Counted from the first letter of the stretch, positions 1-14,755 are shown. The stretch: DNA of 64,000 bases from Hypomesus transpacificus (GCF_021917145.1 NC_061062.1:2247367-2311366), one strand, 5' to 3'. Notes: generated from the sequence alone by a model not told the origin. Made by a program: numbers and translations.

Positions 1-510
1 TGGGGTTAATTTAGCACAGGACTGTTTTTGTCATAATGATTTTTAATGTCACTCATTAAGGCCTCCCCTGGGGGAGACAGCTGTGCACCTCTGTGAAGGT
101 CACATGATCACATCATCATCCAGGCTCGGCTTCCATTAACCTTCCTGTGTTCCTGCCTCTCTGCAGCACGCCTATTGTGTCTGTCTGCAAGTCAGTCCGA
201 CCAGCCAGGCCCTGACACACACACACACACACAGACACACACACACACAGAGAGACACACACACACACAACAGAGACACACACACACACACCGTATAGAA
301 CACACAGGTCACAGTTGGAGTGACTCAACACACGTACTCTACAGGGGAACACAATCTTCCAAAAGTATTTATTCTGCGATGTCTGGGGTGAAGAAAGCAG
401 TCTGTATGGTTTAGGTGTTGAAGGTTTCCTCAGAGCTGCTGTACCTGACGTCGTCATGGAGATGACGTCGTCGTGGAGATGACCCTGGAGGTTCTGCTCT
501 GTCAGGCTGG

Positions 511-1243
511 GTCTCTCTCTCCGTCCTCCATCCCTCTCTCCCCTCCTCCCTCTCCATCCCTCTCTCCCCTCCTCCCTCTCCATCCCTCTTTCCCCTCCTC
601 CCTCTCCATCCCTCTCTCCCCTCCTCCCTCTCCATCCCTCTCGCCCCTCCTCCCTCTCCTTCCCTTCCCCTCCCCTCCTCCCTCTCCATTCCTCTCTCCC
701 CTCCTCCCTCTCCTTCCCCTCCCCACCTCCCTCTCCATCCCTCTCTCCCCTCCTCCCTCTCCTTCCCCTCCCCACCTCCCTCTCCATCCCTCTCTCCCCT
801 CCTCCCGCTCCTTCCCCTCCTCACCTCCCTCTCCATCCCTCTCTCCTCTCCTCCCTCTCCATCCCTCTCTCCCCTCCTCCCTCTCCTTCCCCTCCCCACC
901 TCCCTCTCCTTCCCTCTCTCCCCTCCTCCCTCTCCTTCCCCTCCCCACCTCCCTCTCTTTCCCTCTCTCCCCTCCTCCCTCTCCTTCCCCTCCCCACCTC
1001 CCTCTCCTTCCCTCTCTCCCCTCCTCCCTCTCCATCCCTCTTTCCCCTCCTCCCTCTCCTTCTCTTCCCCTCCTCTCCTCCCTCCTTTCCCTCTCTCCCC
1101 TCCTCCCTCTCCATCCCTCTCTCCCCTCCTCCCTCTCCATCACTCTCTCCCCTCCTCCCTCTCCATCCCTCTCTCCCCTCCTCCCTCTCCTTCTCCTCCC
1201 CACCTCCACTTCCTTCCCCTCCTTTCTCTCCATTCCTCCAAGA
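511..1243. repeat. Polypyrimidine minisatellite, 26 bp unit
   Basis: About 28 imperfect copies of a 26 bp unit made only of C and T, apart from one A in a CCATCC core. Three successive cores start at 554, 580 and 606, giving the 26 bp period. The other strand is pure purine. Because stop codons need purines on this strand, all forward frames stay open here, which creates long but spurious ORFs on both strands. Confidence 0.9.
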
Positions 1244-3184
1244 CCTGATCGCATCAACAGAAATCCCTTTCAGAGCCCGGCTGAAGAGAAGATGAAAATC
1301 AATGTTGTGCATATCGCCCGACTGGATCTGTGTGTGTGTATGTGGGGGGGGGGGGGGGGGCTGTGGGGAGAGCAGGTGTGTCTGGCAGGGGCCCCCCCAG
1401 CAGGGCCCCCTCTACGGCGGGGGCTCTCAGCCCCCTGATGAGATTACAGGAGCCAGCAGGACGCAGGAGACACGGAGATCAGATTAGGGAGGAGGACACA
1501 GCATCCTCTAAAGCCCATGACTTCATCCCTGTCTGAAGGGGAGGTGTGGCAGACGTCTCCCTGGGACGGATCCTGTCCGGATCCCACCGGCAGCTCCTTC
1601 TCACCCTGCTCGCCTTGCTGACTGGGGCCTGGGTGGTCTCACATTACCCCTGCCCCGTTCCCCTGGTCCCGGGGGCCTGCTGAGAGAGGGGGGTCGCTTT
1701 GGGAAGCGGGTCGACGTTGTGTGTGGTGGCATGCACTGACGGGTGTGTGTGCTGGTGTGTGTGTGCTGGCTGGTGTGTGTTGTGAGGTATGTGTGCTGTT
1801 GTGTGCTGTGTGTGTGTGGTTGCGTGTGTTGAGAGGTGTGTGTGTGAAGGCGTGCTCTGTAGGTGCTAAGCGTAGGGGGATTGATGGTGTCACTTTGATG
1901 GATTAGTGCTCTCATTGCTCGCTCCAGCCGTTAGGTCACTGACCCGGGAGACTGCCACACACCTGCTGCCAAATGCTGAGGCTAGACTAACTTACCTATG
2001 GTGAGTCACTGCATCAATGCCAGCCAGATCTCCACACTGTCTGAATAATGAGCAACACTCCACGAGAGACACAGGAAGCAGGTTTTAGAAAAGGTTTATT
2101 TATCCACGGGCAAAGTTTTTACCCCTGTTGAACTCACACACACATACATACTGAAAACACACACACACACAAACAGTCCACACACACATGCTGTACACAA
2201 ACTGTACACACACACACATGGCATCATGTACTTCCCCGGACCCTTCTCTCCTACGATGAAGGAATGCCTTCAAATCAAAACGATGTGATTCCTCTCCTTT
2301 CGGCAGCCCACCTTTATTTGTTCATCATCCAATCCTCCGACTGTTAAAGCCAGAGATCGACCGCGGGGCCCTCCCGGCTTTTATCCATCCTCCATGATTC
2401 ATTTTCATTTCCTTTATGAAAAGGGAGGAAGGAACGATGTCTGCCACTGTTCTCCGGTCTGAGACGAGCGCTGCGCCGTTAGCGGCAGGGAAGACGTATC
2501 GTCATCGGAGGGTCGTCTCGTAGATTCTCCGGGACGCGGGGACATTACTGGACCCAGATGGATGATGGCATTAGGCGTTATGGGCTGTCACACAGGGGGC
2601 CAGGGCATCAGGTGGCCCTGCTGTCTGTGCCTTCGCACCAGTCTGGGCAGCTCGTCCATCTATCCCACATTACCGCAGGACTAGTTTAACGTTGCACGGA
2701 TGTGCTTAAGGAGACGAGGGGGGCGAGATCGTTTTTTTATTTCTGTTTCATGACCTCACTAAAAATCACACTCAAATTGTTTTCAATAATAACTTCCTTT
2801 GACGTAAATGGACCATTCTGCATGTTAGAGTAAGTGGGTGGTCTCCGTCAGCGCTGTGTGGGCTAAGAGGGTCATTTTGTGTTTTTGCCGTGTTCAGCAC
2901 ATTGAAGACTAATGAAAACCCGGTCTGATATGGGGGCATATTCACTGGCTTCATCATAGAACATGGCCATCACAATCCGGAACTGTGGTAGAGGAAAAAG
3001 ATGAATAAGAAGAAACTAACAGAAGTCTAACAACACGACACACACATGCAGGGACACCCACTTACAACGCACACACACACACACACACATTCACAGTGTG
3101 TGACCTTCCTCCCAGGGCTTCCAGGAGAAGTGGTCAGCCTCATCAAGGAGCCCGAGGGCCAGGCCAGTTGCTCACCTCAGCTGG

Positions 3185-3263
3185 CCGGGGCAAGGCCGGG
3201 GCAAGGCCGGGGCAAGGCCGGGGCAAGGCCGGGGCAAGGCCGGGGCAAGGCCGGGGCAAGGCC
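3185..3263. repeat. 11 bp tandem repeat (ccggggcaagg)n
   Basis: Seven nearly perfect copies of an 11 bp unit. The array borders a tRNA-like SINE fragment immediately downstream. Confidence 0.9.
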
Positions 3264-3269
3264 TGGGAG

Positions 3270-3365
3270 ACAGCCCACCTGAACACAAACAGGGGCCCAA
3301 GCGGGAATCGAACCCAGGCCCTTCCTTCTGTGAGTCGACAGTGCAAGTCACACACTTCATATTAT
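3270..3365 (-). mobile_element. tRNA-derived SINE fragment
   Basis: On the minus strand a box-B-like GGTTCGATTCC (reverse complement of the sequence near 3305-3318) lies downstream of a degenerate tRNA-like head. The rest of the tRNA cannot be folded, so this is a SINE remnant and not a tRNA gene. Confidence 0.45.
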
Positions 3366-6300
3366 TCTCCCCAGCTGCTTGCAGATTCTAGTTCCCAGGC
3401 CTGCTTTGCAGTCCTCTCATCACTGTCACTGGAAGTGGTGAGTTAGACCCTGGAACCACTCTGACGTGACCAGCGATAAGCCTCCTTATCACCAGACTAG
3501 AGACTGGAGACGAGTGGTGACATTACTGTATGTCATCTTGATATTCATGATGCCCCTCAGACGACACAATGTTCTGTCAGGAAACAAGCCCAGTCTGATG
3601 GCTGCTCACACAGAGATGTCCCTCACATTTCCATGTTGATGTCTCCATAAACAACATGTATAGCAGACAGACATTGTGGGGTGTGTGCATGTGTGTGTGT
3701 GTGTGTGCGTGTGTGTGTTCAAGGGTACCCCCGCCAGCACAGCCGCAGCAGCAACATAAAGATAGTGTCTTTGTCTTTGCTTACCATTCTCCGTCCCCCC
3801 CTCCAAGTCCTTTGTCTGAACACCATATCGTGGATGGATGCCTTTTATGGTTAATGTCACAAAGAAATACACTCCTATTCCCCTGTACTGCTGTCGCCTG
3901 CTAGGACTGCTTATCATGTCGTTGGTGTTGTTTTACTGGTGGAACTAATGGACCTGATGAGGTGAGTCTGCCAATGCTGCCATGCAAATGAACCCTGCCA
4001 CATGGAACCATGGGAGAGACAGTGTTCGGGTAAAAAGATTGAAAAGTAATTTTTGACTGTCACTTTGTATATATGCTGTATATGTATATTTCTGGTGTGT
4101 AAAATGACGTGTTTAATTGCTGGCAGTGTTCAAGGTTTTATCCCTTAGAACATGTGAGGTAAAATGTTTTATTTTTCGAGAGATTATTTTTCAACTTTAA
4201 CGAGAGCAAAGTCAGTGTTGTATATGCATGCCTCCCATCCACAGAGACAGCTTTAGTACTGAGCATGCTCCCTGTGTCGTTCATGCAAAGTCTCGTCTGC
4301 CCTCTTCAGGCAACAAGGAAATGACTGAGAACAGCAGAGCCAGCTGGCAGACTGGCATGGCTCCGCAAGACCTGATGTAAGACTGTGTTTAACTGACCGG
4401 TCTCTTGGGTACGGATTCTCAGTGGATTGGGTCAAGGCGGCAGGTGTTGCAGTGAGGTACATCACTACATGGAGCACCACTGCATGTTGCAGAGACTCTC
4501 TGAGGAGGAGTCCCAGACTACACTGACAGTGTGTCTGTCTCCTGGTGCTTATTTGCAATTAGATGCGTTTCCATTTGGTCCATTTCCCCTGTAACTCTTG
4601 GCTGCTGCAAAAACCAATTACTCCATCCAGGGACAGGAGGAAGTTGCAATCCAAAATGGGATCCAATTTCTCCCGTCCTCTTCTCTTACCTATTTCAGTT
4701 GTGTACTGTAGGGCTGATAGATGTGCGTGTGTGTATGTGTGTGCTTGTGTGTACATGCATGTGTGTGTGTAAATAGAAGTGTGTGTGCATGTGTGTGTGT
4801 ACATGCATGTGTGTGTGCGTGTACGAGGACGTTCTAATCTACTGTAGGGAGGTTTCATCCTCCAGGGAAACTCCCAGCAAATTGCACCTGACCTCATCTC
4901 CTCCCTGTCCTCACACCTCCCCCCCCCCCCCCCCCCCCCCTGCCACCAGCACCGGCCCCGGCTCCACACCACTTCCTGGTTCACCTGGATGGCAGCGCAG
5001 CTTGTGACTGGCCTCCTCCTCCTCCATGTGCCTCATATCAGACTTGCATTGTCAAGACTCTCTCCCCGGTCGTCCTTCCAGCACTCATTCAACCCACCGT
5101 AATACCTCTTGGCCTCAGGTAACCTCCGACAGAGGATGCAATTATGACGGGTCTAATGCCTCGGTGCTCTGCAGGAGAGCAGGGCCCGTGCCAAGACTGC
5201 CTTCCCTCCTCACCCCTCCCCCCTCCCCACGATTGAATTTACAAGGTGACATCATCGTATATCAAGAGAGCAACGCGGGCCTCTTCAATGGCTGTCAAAT
5301 CAGAGAGAAACGGTCTCACACAGATTAAAGAGCCACGAGCCTAGCCTCAGTTCTCATCTCTCTCACAAGGAAGGAGACAAAGGGATCCATACACACACAC
5401 ACACACACCATCAGGCCACAGACAGATAAATCAACACAGCAGTCCCTGGGTTCAGAATCTGGTTGACTGTGTGTTGGCAGAGGGTTGAGGGTTAATGTTA
5501 GGGGGGGTTAGCATCAGAGCTTTGCACACGCCTGATTCAGGATTACACCCAGACATCTTCCATTGAGAAGCTCTCGTTTAGACTGGACCCCCGAGTGACA
5601 GTATCAGGCTACATAAGTTGTGACTGCACGCTGTGAACTGTCTGGTTGTATGGAGGACTTATACCCAGCTTTGTGGAAGCAACTGTGGAGGGATTAGAGA
5701 TGGACTCCTGTTTCAGTTATTAGATGCTGCTGGTGGTGGTGGTGGTGGTGGTGTGGGGTTCACTGATGGTTCAGACTCTCCTGACAAGGACTTAATCAAG
5801 TGAGAGCCATCCGGACCCTTCTGTGTGGGTCAGGGGCTTGGGGATGACTTGGAAGATGAATGCCCGAGTTTAGAGAAGTCCACTCTCCCGTGGAGGGAAG
5901 GCCCTTTGAACGTGGCCCAGTGTTCTGCTCTGACAGGAGATAAATCAGGTGCGATACCACTGAACCTTGAGTCTTCTCCTTCCAGGTCAGGCTGCTGTGA
6001 GAGGCAGAGAGCTGGGGAACCCCACAGGATCAACGCCTGTCTTAACTCGAGCCTAAGATGACGTTGGGGTGCAGGTGTCTCACGAGAGGGTCTCATCTCT
6101 CCTCGCAATGACTGGATCCCGAGATCCCATCCAGCTCGGCACTGCAGATCTCCGGGTTTGGTGCTTCTGGAAGGTGCATCCAGGGGTTTACTGAAGATCA
6201 TGATAAAATTCCTGGCAGCTGTAACACAGACTCTTAAAAAGATCCGATCCATCTGAAATCTCTAGAGAAGCTTAGTGCGTTTGTTTTCTGCAGAGATGGG

Positions 6301-8407
6301 AAGTAACAAAGTACAAATACTTAATTACTGTACACGTTATAGAGTAACATTTACGGCTTTGTGTGGGTAAAAAGGTGTATTGTGTCTGTATTCATGATAA
6401 GACTGGCCTCCTGGCTTGTTGGGTATGTTTGTTTTGTGGTTGGGAAGTTCCCGTACGAGTCGGAAGCGGAGCAATGAAGCTGGAACAAGAAACAGCAGGG
6501 GTGGGATGCTTCCTCCAGTAATAAAACCAATATTGCAGGATAATTATCATGGATTTTTACAATATGCTCAGCGCAGTTGTCCTGGAGGAGAAACTGTCAA
6601 CCATTTGCAGATGAATTTGGGCTTTTATTAGCACACAGTAAAACAAAGCTTCACAACCAGGGAATTAAAGCAATAGCCCAGCTTTATAGTCAAAGGAATC
6701 AGCAATATAAAATTGAACGCATGACTGGTAGCATACTAATGTGCAATATGGGGGCAGAATAGGACTGTATTTTTTATTTTATATTCAAGTCATGAAGGAA
6801 ATGTTAGTGTGTTACACTTAATGTTATATTGATAGTATTCATACACAATATGTTCAGTCAGCGTGATAATAACAATGGTTTAGAAGCAGGCTTCTTTAAA
6901 CCCACCTCTCCAAGCATTAAATGACATGTTGTGGCATGTAAGTCCTGTATCCAATGGGGTCATAAGTACAGTAAACCAGGTCCAGATGGGAGATGGAGGA
7001 AATACAAGCACAGATCAATAAATCTGTGTTTAACTGACAGTGTAGTGTCTTAGCCTAAGGGGTCTGGAGGAAATCATGGGACAGTGATTTCATCCAAAGT
7101 CTGCTCCACACTACAGTTATATTATAGGCCCTGTGTGTCAAAGAATTGCTTAGATTACTTAAATAGTTTTGATGAAATCGTTTTTTACACAAAGGTTATG
7201 AGTATTTTGAATTCATCGGGTTTACAATGCAGGGATGCAGAAGCGCTATAAGCCGCCGCCTCAGATACTGCAGACTGTCGCGAGATGCAAAGCCGCGGCA
7301 GGCAGATGAAGACGATATCTCATATTTCATTTGTTCAAATAAATCAGATTGTCTCCACTGTTACCGTGGAGGACAGAGTAGTTGTGGAGGGGGCGGTGAT
7401 CCAGGCAGGGTGGTCTCTGACACTGTGTGAAGCCTGTCAGGGTGAGCCTCGGCTGGGAAAGCTTGTCCCTCAGACAGCGGAGATGTATGGATGAGGAAGC
7501 GGTAAATCCAGCATGGCCTTCCTTGTTTACACCTCCTGTTTCTTGCCAAACAAACTGCTAGATTTCCCGGGAGACCTCGTGCTTACAGAGCGTCCTCAGC
7601 AGACATGCTTTACGGACCTCCCGACCAGATGAACAGTTATAACACTTTTTTTTGTATGCGTGTGTGTGTGTGAGGGGGGTGCTCTCAGATGCAACTCAAT
7701 TTAATAGCGCCAAATGAAGTGACATCCCATGAATCTCCATGTCGAACGCACCTTTCATACCGTTGAATAAATTGTTGTGAATTAATCTGCGGACAAACTA
7801 TTATGCTCAAATTTCACTTTGCTGTAATCCGTCTCCCGATTCATTCATCAAATCCCACATCAGCTAGTCCTAGAGGGAGAAATCCGTTTTCCGGGGGCAG
7901 CGTCTGAATGCTGTGATTGATGAGAGATGAACCGGCTAAGTGAACATAATGTGGCAGTGATTTGCCACCTGCAGTGGGCTGCTGTAGAGTCTGCATGATT
8001 GTGAATGAGATCTAATGTCTGTATCTTATACTGTGTCTCATACATGCTGTACGCTACCGGCTAGCCATTAACCCTTTAGTTTGCCAACATCACTGCTATG
8101 ATGGCATTTGGTATGTACTACAGTATTTTTTTCTAAATCATTATGTTCTAATTTTTGGTTCCCCAAAAAACTAAAAATGTCAGTTAGAAACTTTGCCCTA
8201 TATCAGGTTGAATGCTCCGTTCCAGTTTAATGTCTCTGTCTGAATGTTTTATTCTTTTGCCAGCTCACAGAGATGACAGCGAAGGACGTGACCTCAGCTG
8301 TTTATTCCCCAAGATTAAATTGTCCACAGTTTGACGACTTCATAAATAACCTGTTCATAAAGCAACCACAAGTGGTGTTGACCAATGTACAGTAGTAATG
8401 ACAACAG

Positions 8408-8497
8408 TGTATGTATGGATGTATGGATGTATGGATGTATGGATGTATGGATGTATGGATGGATCATGTATGTATGGATGTATGGATGGATGTATGG
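8408..8497. repeat. 8 bp microsatellite (gtatggat)n
   Basis: About ten copies of an ATGTATGG-type unit with two short interruptions. Confidence 0.9.
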
Positions 8498-11400
8498 AAC
8501 TTTGAACAAGCTCAGTTCAGGATTGAGCTGCTTGCTCCCTCAGATGGAAAATGGTTTTCGCTCTTTCGATTTGGCGCTTTGCCAGATCATGCCGTCTGGC
8601 TGAGTTGAAAGGGGGGGGGGACGATGACGATGACACCATCCTGGGTGAATACCCCACAGGACCAGATGACCTGGTGCAGTATCTGCTTCCTCTGGCCCCT
8701 GCTGTGATACAGATACAGTACTGAGCGATCACCGTGTTTCTGGACATCTCTGCTCCCCTTTTACTAAGGTAACAAACATGGTCGCACTATACGACAGCAG
8801 TACGCACATGGCCCTGAAAATGCATGTATTGAGTCTTGCCAAGAAATGCACCCCCTGCTAACTCTGACTAGGAAAGTGCCACATGCAGGAAACCTACTCT
8901 GGTTACTCATTCAAGTCCCCTCAAAATACAGTAAAAATAATTTGATCTTTGGATATACAGAACAGAAATGACATAGGGGGTGCATTTCAGGGCAGAGCTG
9001 TATTGTGTCTTGGCAAGATATGCATCCCCCGCTAACTCTGACAAGGAAAGTGCCACACTGAGTTCATATGTAAATGTCTATGTGTTTCATGTGTTTGTGC
9101 AAGGATTTTTTGGATTATTTCCTAAACGGCCCCTCATAGGTAGTCCCTCCTGTGCCCCAGCTAGGAGCTCATCACTGCATTAACCCAGTTACACCTCATG
9201 TTCAGCCCAGGCCACACACCCTGAGATCTGGTTAGTAGTCCATTAATGGTCATGTGACAGGAGCTCTGTCTGTAAACGCCAGCACGGTTGGATGAGCTCA
9301 CCAGCAGGAAGTGTGGAGACCGGCCATGCTCTGGGTTTGTTCTGGATGAACCCATACACCCATAGTCCTAGAACACGGTTACAAACGGAGGAATCAAACC
9401 GAAGAGAATAAAGATCGATAAACAGATGATGTGCTGTTGTTCATAGAAATTACAATCAGAAACCTCACTGCCTTATTGAGCGATGAGCCAATCTTGCTTA
9501 CTCTCTAAACCAATCAAACGTAAAGCAGGAAATTCTCAGGATTGTTAACCACGTTCACTAGTTGCACCGGGAAAAAAAACAACCACATTTTCTAGTCGAT
9601 TAAATTTAACTGCGCCTTCCTTCGCAATTTTGAGAAGGAGGATAAAAAACATTTTGAGAAAGGATTGGGAGTTTCAGGGAGCAAGCTGAGGAGAGGAATG
9701 ATGATACATAAACATTTACTGCCTTGTGTCTGTGCTGCTAGTCACTAGACGTCCACACCCTCCCATGATCCCCTCTTCATTGAGTTATCATAAAGCCAGG
9801 CATGTTTCCCCCTCAATCCTGCATCAGAGCTTGATTGACCGTGACACTGACCGCAGCTCCTAAGGCAAAGGCAACCTGCGGTCACGGTTTTCTTTGGTCC
9901 AGTGAGCTGGAGGTTAGGCAACACTTAACCTTTTTTACGATGCCCCTTCCCTGTAACTGATACAGAGTCTCTACAGTACCTGTGCCTGTCGCCGTGCTGG
10001 CACACATTGCGTGACAGCCTCACTAATAAATACTGTAGCTACTATTAATAGGTGACCAGACGTGAAACCAGCACAGAGGAGCAGTTGAGGCTTGTGGCAC
10101 AAAAACCCTCTCAACCGCTGACTAGACATCCTTCTCTCCAGGAGGTCCTCAAAGTAAGCACAAAAGACATTGTGAATAAATGACAAGCAATATAGGGTAA
10201 TTTGCTGCACTGAGGTGAAATATAAGTGCTCTGTGCATTCCCACATTTAATGTGCTCACGCCAAGGAAAAGAATAATAGGAGAAAAACATTTTTGATTGA
10301 TTTAACAAATGAGAATCTGACAGGCCACATGTAGATTAAAGATAAATTGAATTAGCAGAAGTCTAGCTCCAAAGGTTTTCTACAGACCCACTTATCTGAG
10401 AACGATTGCTGCGAGGTTTAATTCCCATTGCAATAGAAATCCTTTAATTTGCATGAAATGACAAGACACAGTTTTATTATGAACCCATTACTTTTTTTTC
10501 CTAATTTGACAACTACTATCCAAGAGTCATTTATTAATTTGGAGTTAGGTGGAAAGGTGGGTTGGGGGTGATGAGTTTGATAAAGTGTGAACATTAACAC
10601 AGTTAAGATATGAAAATGTTTCAGCAGTTAACTTTGCTGTTGTGTGACTTTCAGCTAATGTGACGAGCGTGAACTCAGTACCTGGACGGAGATGGAGATG
10701 TGAGATTTTTGGTTTGGACCCCAGGAGAACTCAGGGACCTGAGTGTCCCAGCGGAGGTCGGGGGTGGAGGGCGGAGCGGACATGCTCTGCTGCCTGTGCG
10801 TGTGTCCCTAGAGTCACCCTGGACACCTGTCTGCCCTGGCAGCCTTGTATCTTGTCTATTCACAGTTCATCAGCTCACGTTGAAGAAATCAGAGGAATTC
10901 AGTTTCAGCTGTGAAAGACGAACAGACCCCCTCATTGTTTTTCCACTCGGTCAAGCTAACAGGAAGGAATCTGCCAAATCCATGTGCTTTGATGAGACGG
11001 ACCACACCTGCCCGCTGACGCAGAAAGAGGACGAGAGAGGAGAGGGATGAAAGGAGGGCCTCCAGAACAAGAGGGACAAGGCTGCAGGTGTGCCCTGTAA
11101 ACACCGGCCTGTGATTGGCTGGTGGAGTGTGGTTCGTTAAGCTCATCTTGCAAGGGTCAGCTCAGTGACCTGTACCTCATACAATCAGCCAACAGAGAGA
11201 TTCAGCAACCTTGCCTGAGTAGACTCCATCCAGTGTTGCCAATTTAACGACTTTGTCGCTAGATTTAGCGACTTTTCACCTTCCCTAGCAACAAAAAACG
11301 AGAGGCGATGACACGTTGGCTGATGTGCTAACACGTCAAACCGGTCAGGGTCAAACACAGCAAACAAGTGTAACCTGTAAGATGAAAAATGGCTTTCCCT

Positions 11401-12814
11401 GGTTCTCACAGAGTGAGGGAGCTCTCCTAATCAGGCATGTGAATCAGTGGGCTGCAGCACTGCAGCAAAAGCCACACAAAAAGCCCAGGTGTCTTCTGTT
11501 AATGACGAGAGAGAGAGACGAGAGAGAGAGAGACGAGAGAGAGACGAGAGAGAGAGAGACAGAAGGATGTGGTTGTGTCTCTCCCCGTTCCCGGAGAGAT
11601 GACGGTGATGATGTGCTCGGTCCCTGAACAGAGTTTGGCCGCCGCGCTCACTTCTCACGCTCTCACCGTGTCAGTGTCAGTTTTCAGCACAGCTGAGGAA
11701 AGAGGGAGAGGGAACACAGACAGGATTGGATGTAACAGACAGAGAGAAAGGAAGGTGGAGGAAAGTGGTACGAGCAGGGCTGTAGAAAGACCCGGAGGGT
11801 GGAGTGGGAGTGAGGGAAAACGAAAGGACAGCTAATTGCACAAAGCTTGCTGCTCGCTGTCAAGAGGCTGTCATAAGTGTATTATGTAATGGTGGGAGAC
11901 TGATTAATTCCACAGCAGGTGGCAATTTGTATCCTAGAAAATGTCATATTGTCTCCTAATTAGCCGTCGACACAGCAACAACAAGCTACACTTATGCTGT
12001 ACTAATACACCCACTTCCCCCGTTAGAGAAGTTCTCCCGCTGGCATGGTAACACCTTTCAGTGTAGCTACTCTGAAGCAGGGAATACTTAGCTTACCATT
12101 TTTTGAATAGATTCACATTCGCAAATAGGCAGTGTAGCCGAATTTACATTCGATTGAGAATGCAAGATTTCCTGACCTGCTCAACTGTGATTGATCTGAC
12201 GAGTTGGCAGTTTTTTTTTCATGAATTTAGGTTTTCTGTTCAAGTCCAAGAAACCCCTGAATCGTCCACTGGGGGACGCTAGAGGGGAACGAAAGATAAA
12301 GGCTCACACGATGCACCGTTCTTCTTCATTAAATCGTTGTCATCTGAAAAACACCATAATTTATGTCTAGTTTCAGTGGACATTTTCTGATATATTAGGG
12401 TGGGTAGACTTCAGGTTTGAATGTACATTGTTAAAAAGAAGGCTGATGCCGCTAGCAATTAGCCCAAAGCCAGGAATACACATGATATCGAACAGCAGTA
12501 AAGTACAGTGAGTAATCCCAGATGGCCTGAGGCCCGCATTTGCAAGAGAAGCGTACAGACATCAGCAGAACTGACCAACGAACGGTTGAGTGTGAGCGAT
12601 TTATGGATGTGTCTCAGACATGGCTGAAGGAAGCGGCCCTACTGTACTTACTAGGGCAGAGTTTGTCAGTAAAAGTCATTGGGTCAGATAATTGAGTAAA
12701 AAGAGACAGATGGTGGCTATGTTTATTGCTGATTACATGGAGGTCGTAAAGCGTCTTTCAATAGGAGGGGGATGTCCAGGCCAAGCCTATAAAAACTCCC
12801 AGAGCCTGATTCCT

Positions 12815-12962
12815 GAGGGCATGTGTGGGTATCGCTCGGTGGTTAGAGCATTTGGCCTGTAAATGAAAAGGCCTCAGGTTCAACCCCCCCCCCCATTAAT
12901 GTAGCCTACTGTACATTGCTTAGGATAAAAGCGTCTGCCACTAAATAAATAGCCTACATTAT
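12815..12962 (+). mobile_element. Degraded tRNA-derived SINE
   Basis: A tRNA-like head (box A around 12832-12847, box B GGTTCAACCCC near 12879) is followed by a C-run. It ends in a decayed form of the teleost SINE/L2 tail (GGATAAAAGCGTCTGC at 12923 onward). Divergence from the three younger SINEs in this window suggests an old insertion. Confidence 0.6.
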
Positions 12963-12996
12963 TAGATGGCCTCCATCATCTTGACACTGAGATTCT

Positions 12997-13181
12997 GCAT
13001 GTTTCTTCTGATATCCTACAGACTGCAACATGACGTCTGTCTGCATGTTTCTTCTGATATCCTACAGACTGCAATATGACGTCTGTCTGCATGTTTCTTC
13101 TGATATCCTACAGACTGCACCATGACGTCTCTCTGCATGTTTCTTCTGATATCCTACAGACTGCAACATGACGTCTCTCTG
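12997..13181. repeat. 46 bp tandem repeat, four copies
   Basis: Copies start with GCATGTTTCTTCTG at 12997, 13043, 13089 and 13135, exactly 46 bp apart, with only a few substitutions between copies. I see no coding or RNA signal. Confidence 0.9.
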
Positions 13182-14559
13182 CGACTCTTTGCTCATTTTC
13201 TTTTCCTCAGAAGTTGAAAGTACGGTACGGTACACTTGACAAGAAGGAGTGTTCATAACTCGGGCTGTGTTGGCAGTTTGGGACCAGGGACTTGGGAATG
13301 GTCTCTGTCAATCACAGAAGGTACATTTAGTTTTATACTACAAGTCCATTGGTTGTCTCCAGACTGCATACTGTTCTGTATGTGTGTGTGGTGCAGTAAA
13401 TATAAATAGTACATGCTGATATAGAACCATGCGCAGTGTCTAGAAAAGACACAAGGGCACCAGAGGACCAGTGCCCCAAACAGGTAAACCTGCTGCCCGG
13501 TGCAAAACAGACATTTCAAATGATAAACGAACGTGCTGGACAACCTAATAATGAAATCATATTTCTCCTTGAAGAAGTAATTACACATCGATCGGTAATA
13601 ATTGGGCACACAAAATATTATAGCCTGACCCAGCCTACCTGAATTCATGGAGGCGTCTATTCAGGACAATGACTTGGTTTGCCTCATACCACGGTAAAAT
13701 CATTTCTCTCCTGCAACACGTGCAGTTTAGCATGCACTTACATGCGTGTGCCCCCCCGAGGCATGAATAGTCTTTACTGATTACACTGATGTATCTGTCT
13801 ACGGACTCTGCAAGACAGGCAATCAATATCCCAATTAAAGGTAGATTCAAGTTCCAGCGCTGTTAAGCAGCGGGACGATCAATCTATATCTATGTCTGAA
13901 GATGGCCGAACCGTTCGTTCTTGATCTCACTTGACACTTGAAAGAATGCCGTGTTGTCTATTAGTTAAGCTACATGCACTGCATTGGATTTGATGTCGAC
14001 ACTGACTGAGATTCACTCTGCAGCACATGGTGAAAGCAGCGTGGAATTTGGCAACGCAGACTTAGTTGTGTGGCAACAGCATGAGTTGAGCAAACAATTA
14101 TTCATTTTCCAGACGGATGAGGCCATAACATTATGTAATGCTGGTTTACAGCTTACATGCTGTATACCCTTCCATCAGAACCAACGGCATCATTACGGCT
14201 TGGTCACCTTGAAGGTTTGAGTCATGTGTCTTTATAACACAAGATAGTGTTCGCAGTCTTACCATTTTATGTTCATATTTACTGTAAATTGGTTTCAAGG
14301 GAGCAGTTTCGACATCAATCAAGAGACACGTTGCAGCTTCTGAACGCGTGAGAGGAATCGCAGAGAGCATGTCTCAGGCTGTAACTCAGACAAGAACGTC
14401 CCTCCAGCTGTGATGTGAAACCATATTGTGCTTTAACCTTCCCAGGGGGAAGGGGACAAGGACCACACTTGGCCCCGTTGTTGGGCATCTTGAGGTGATT
14501 TGGGGGTGATCATTTCACATTGCCTGCACCTAGATCTAAACCATTGCTTCTTGCTTCTT

Positions 14560-14755
14560 GATTCATTGCTAAGATATATTTGTTGGCATTTTTAGGTTTT
14601 ATGGGACAGTTTGTAAGGGAAGTGTGACAGGAAAGGCAGGGGGAGCGAGAGAGGGGAAGACATGCGGCAAATTCAAAGCCGGATTTGAACCCGGGCTGCT
14701 GCGGTAAGGCCTCCATCACCTACATGATGCCTGTCAGCTCCTGAGCCAACCCCCT
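14560..14755 (-). mobile_element. tRNA-derived SINE (minus orientation)
   Basis: On the minus strand, box-B-like GGTTCAAATCC (near 14684-14694) is followed by a CATGTCTTCCCC motif and a pyrimidine-rich stretch, an arrangement also seen in the SINE in the first intron of the peripherin-like gene at 54,605-54,835. The two may belong to one SINE family. Confidence 0.55.

Noticed and set aside
473..1438. Long Pro/Ser/Leu-rich open frame and its antisense Gly/Arg/Glu-rich partners
   Set aside because: They coincide with the 26 bp C/T-only minisatellite, where forward stop codons are impossible. No domain, no splice context.
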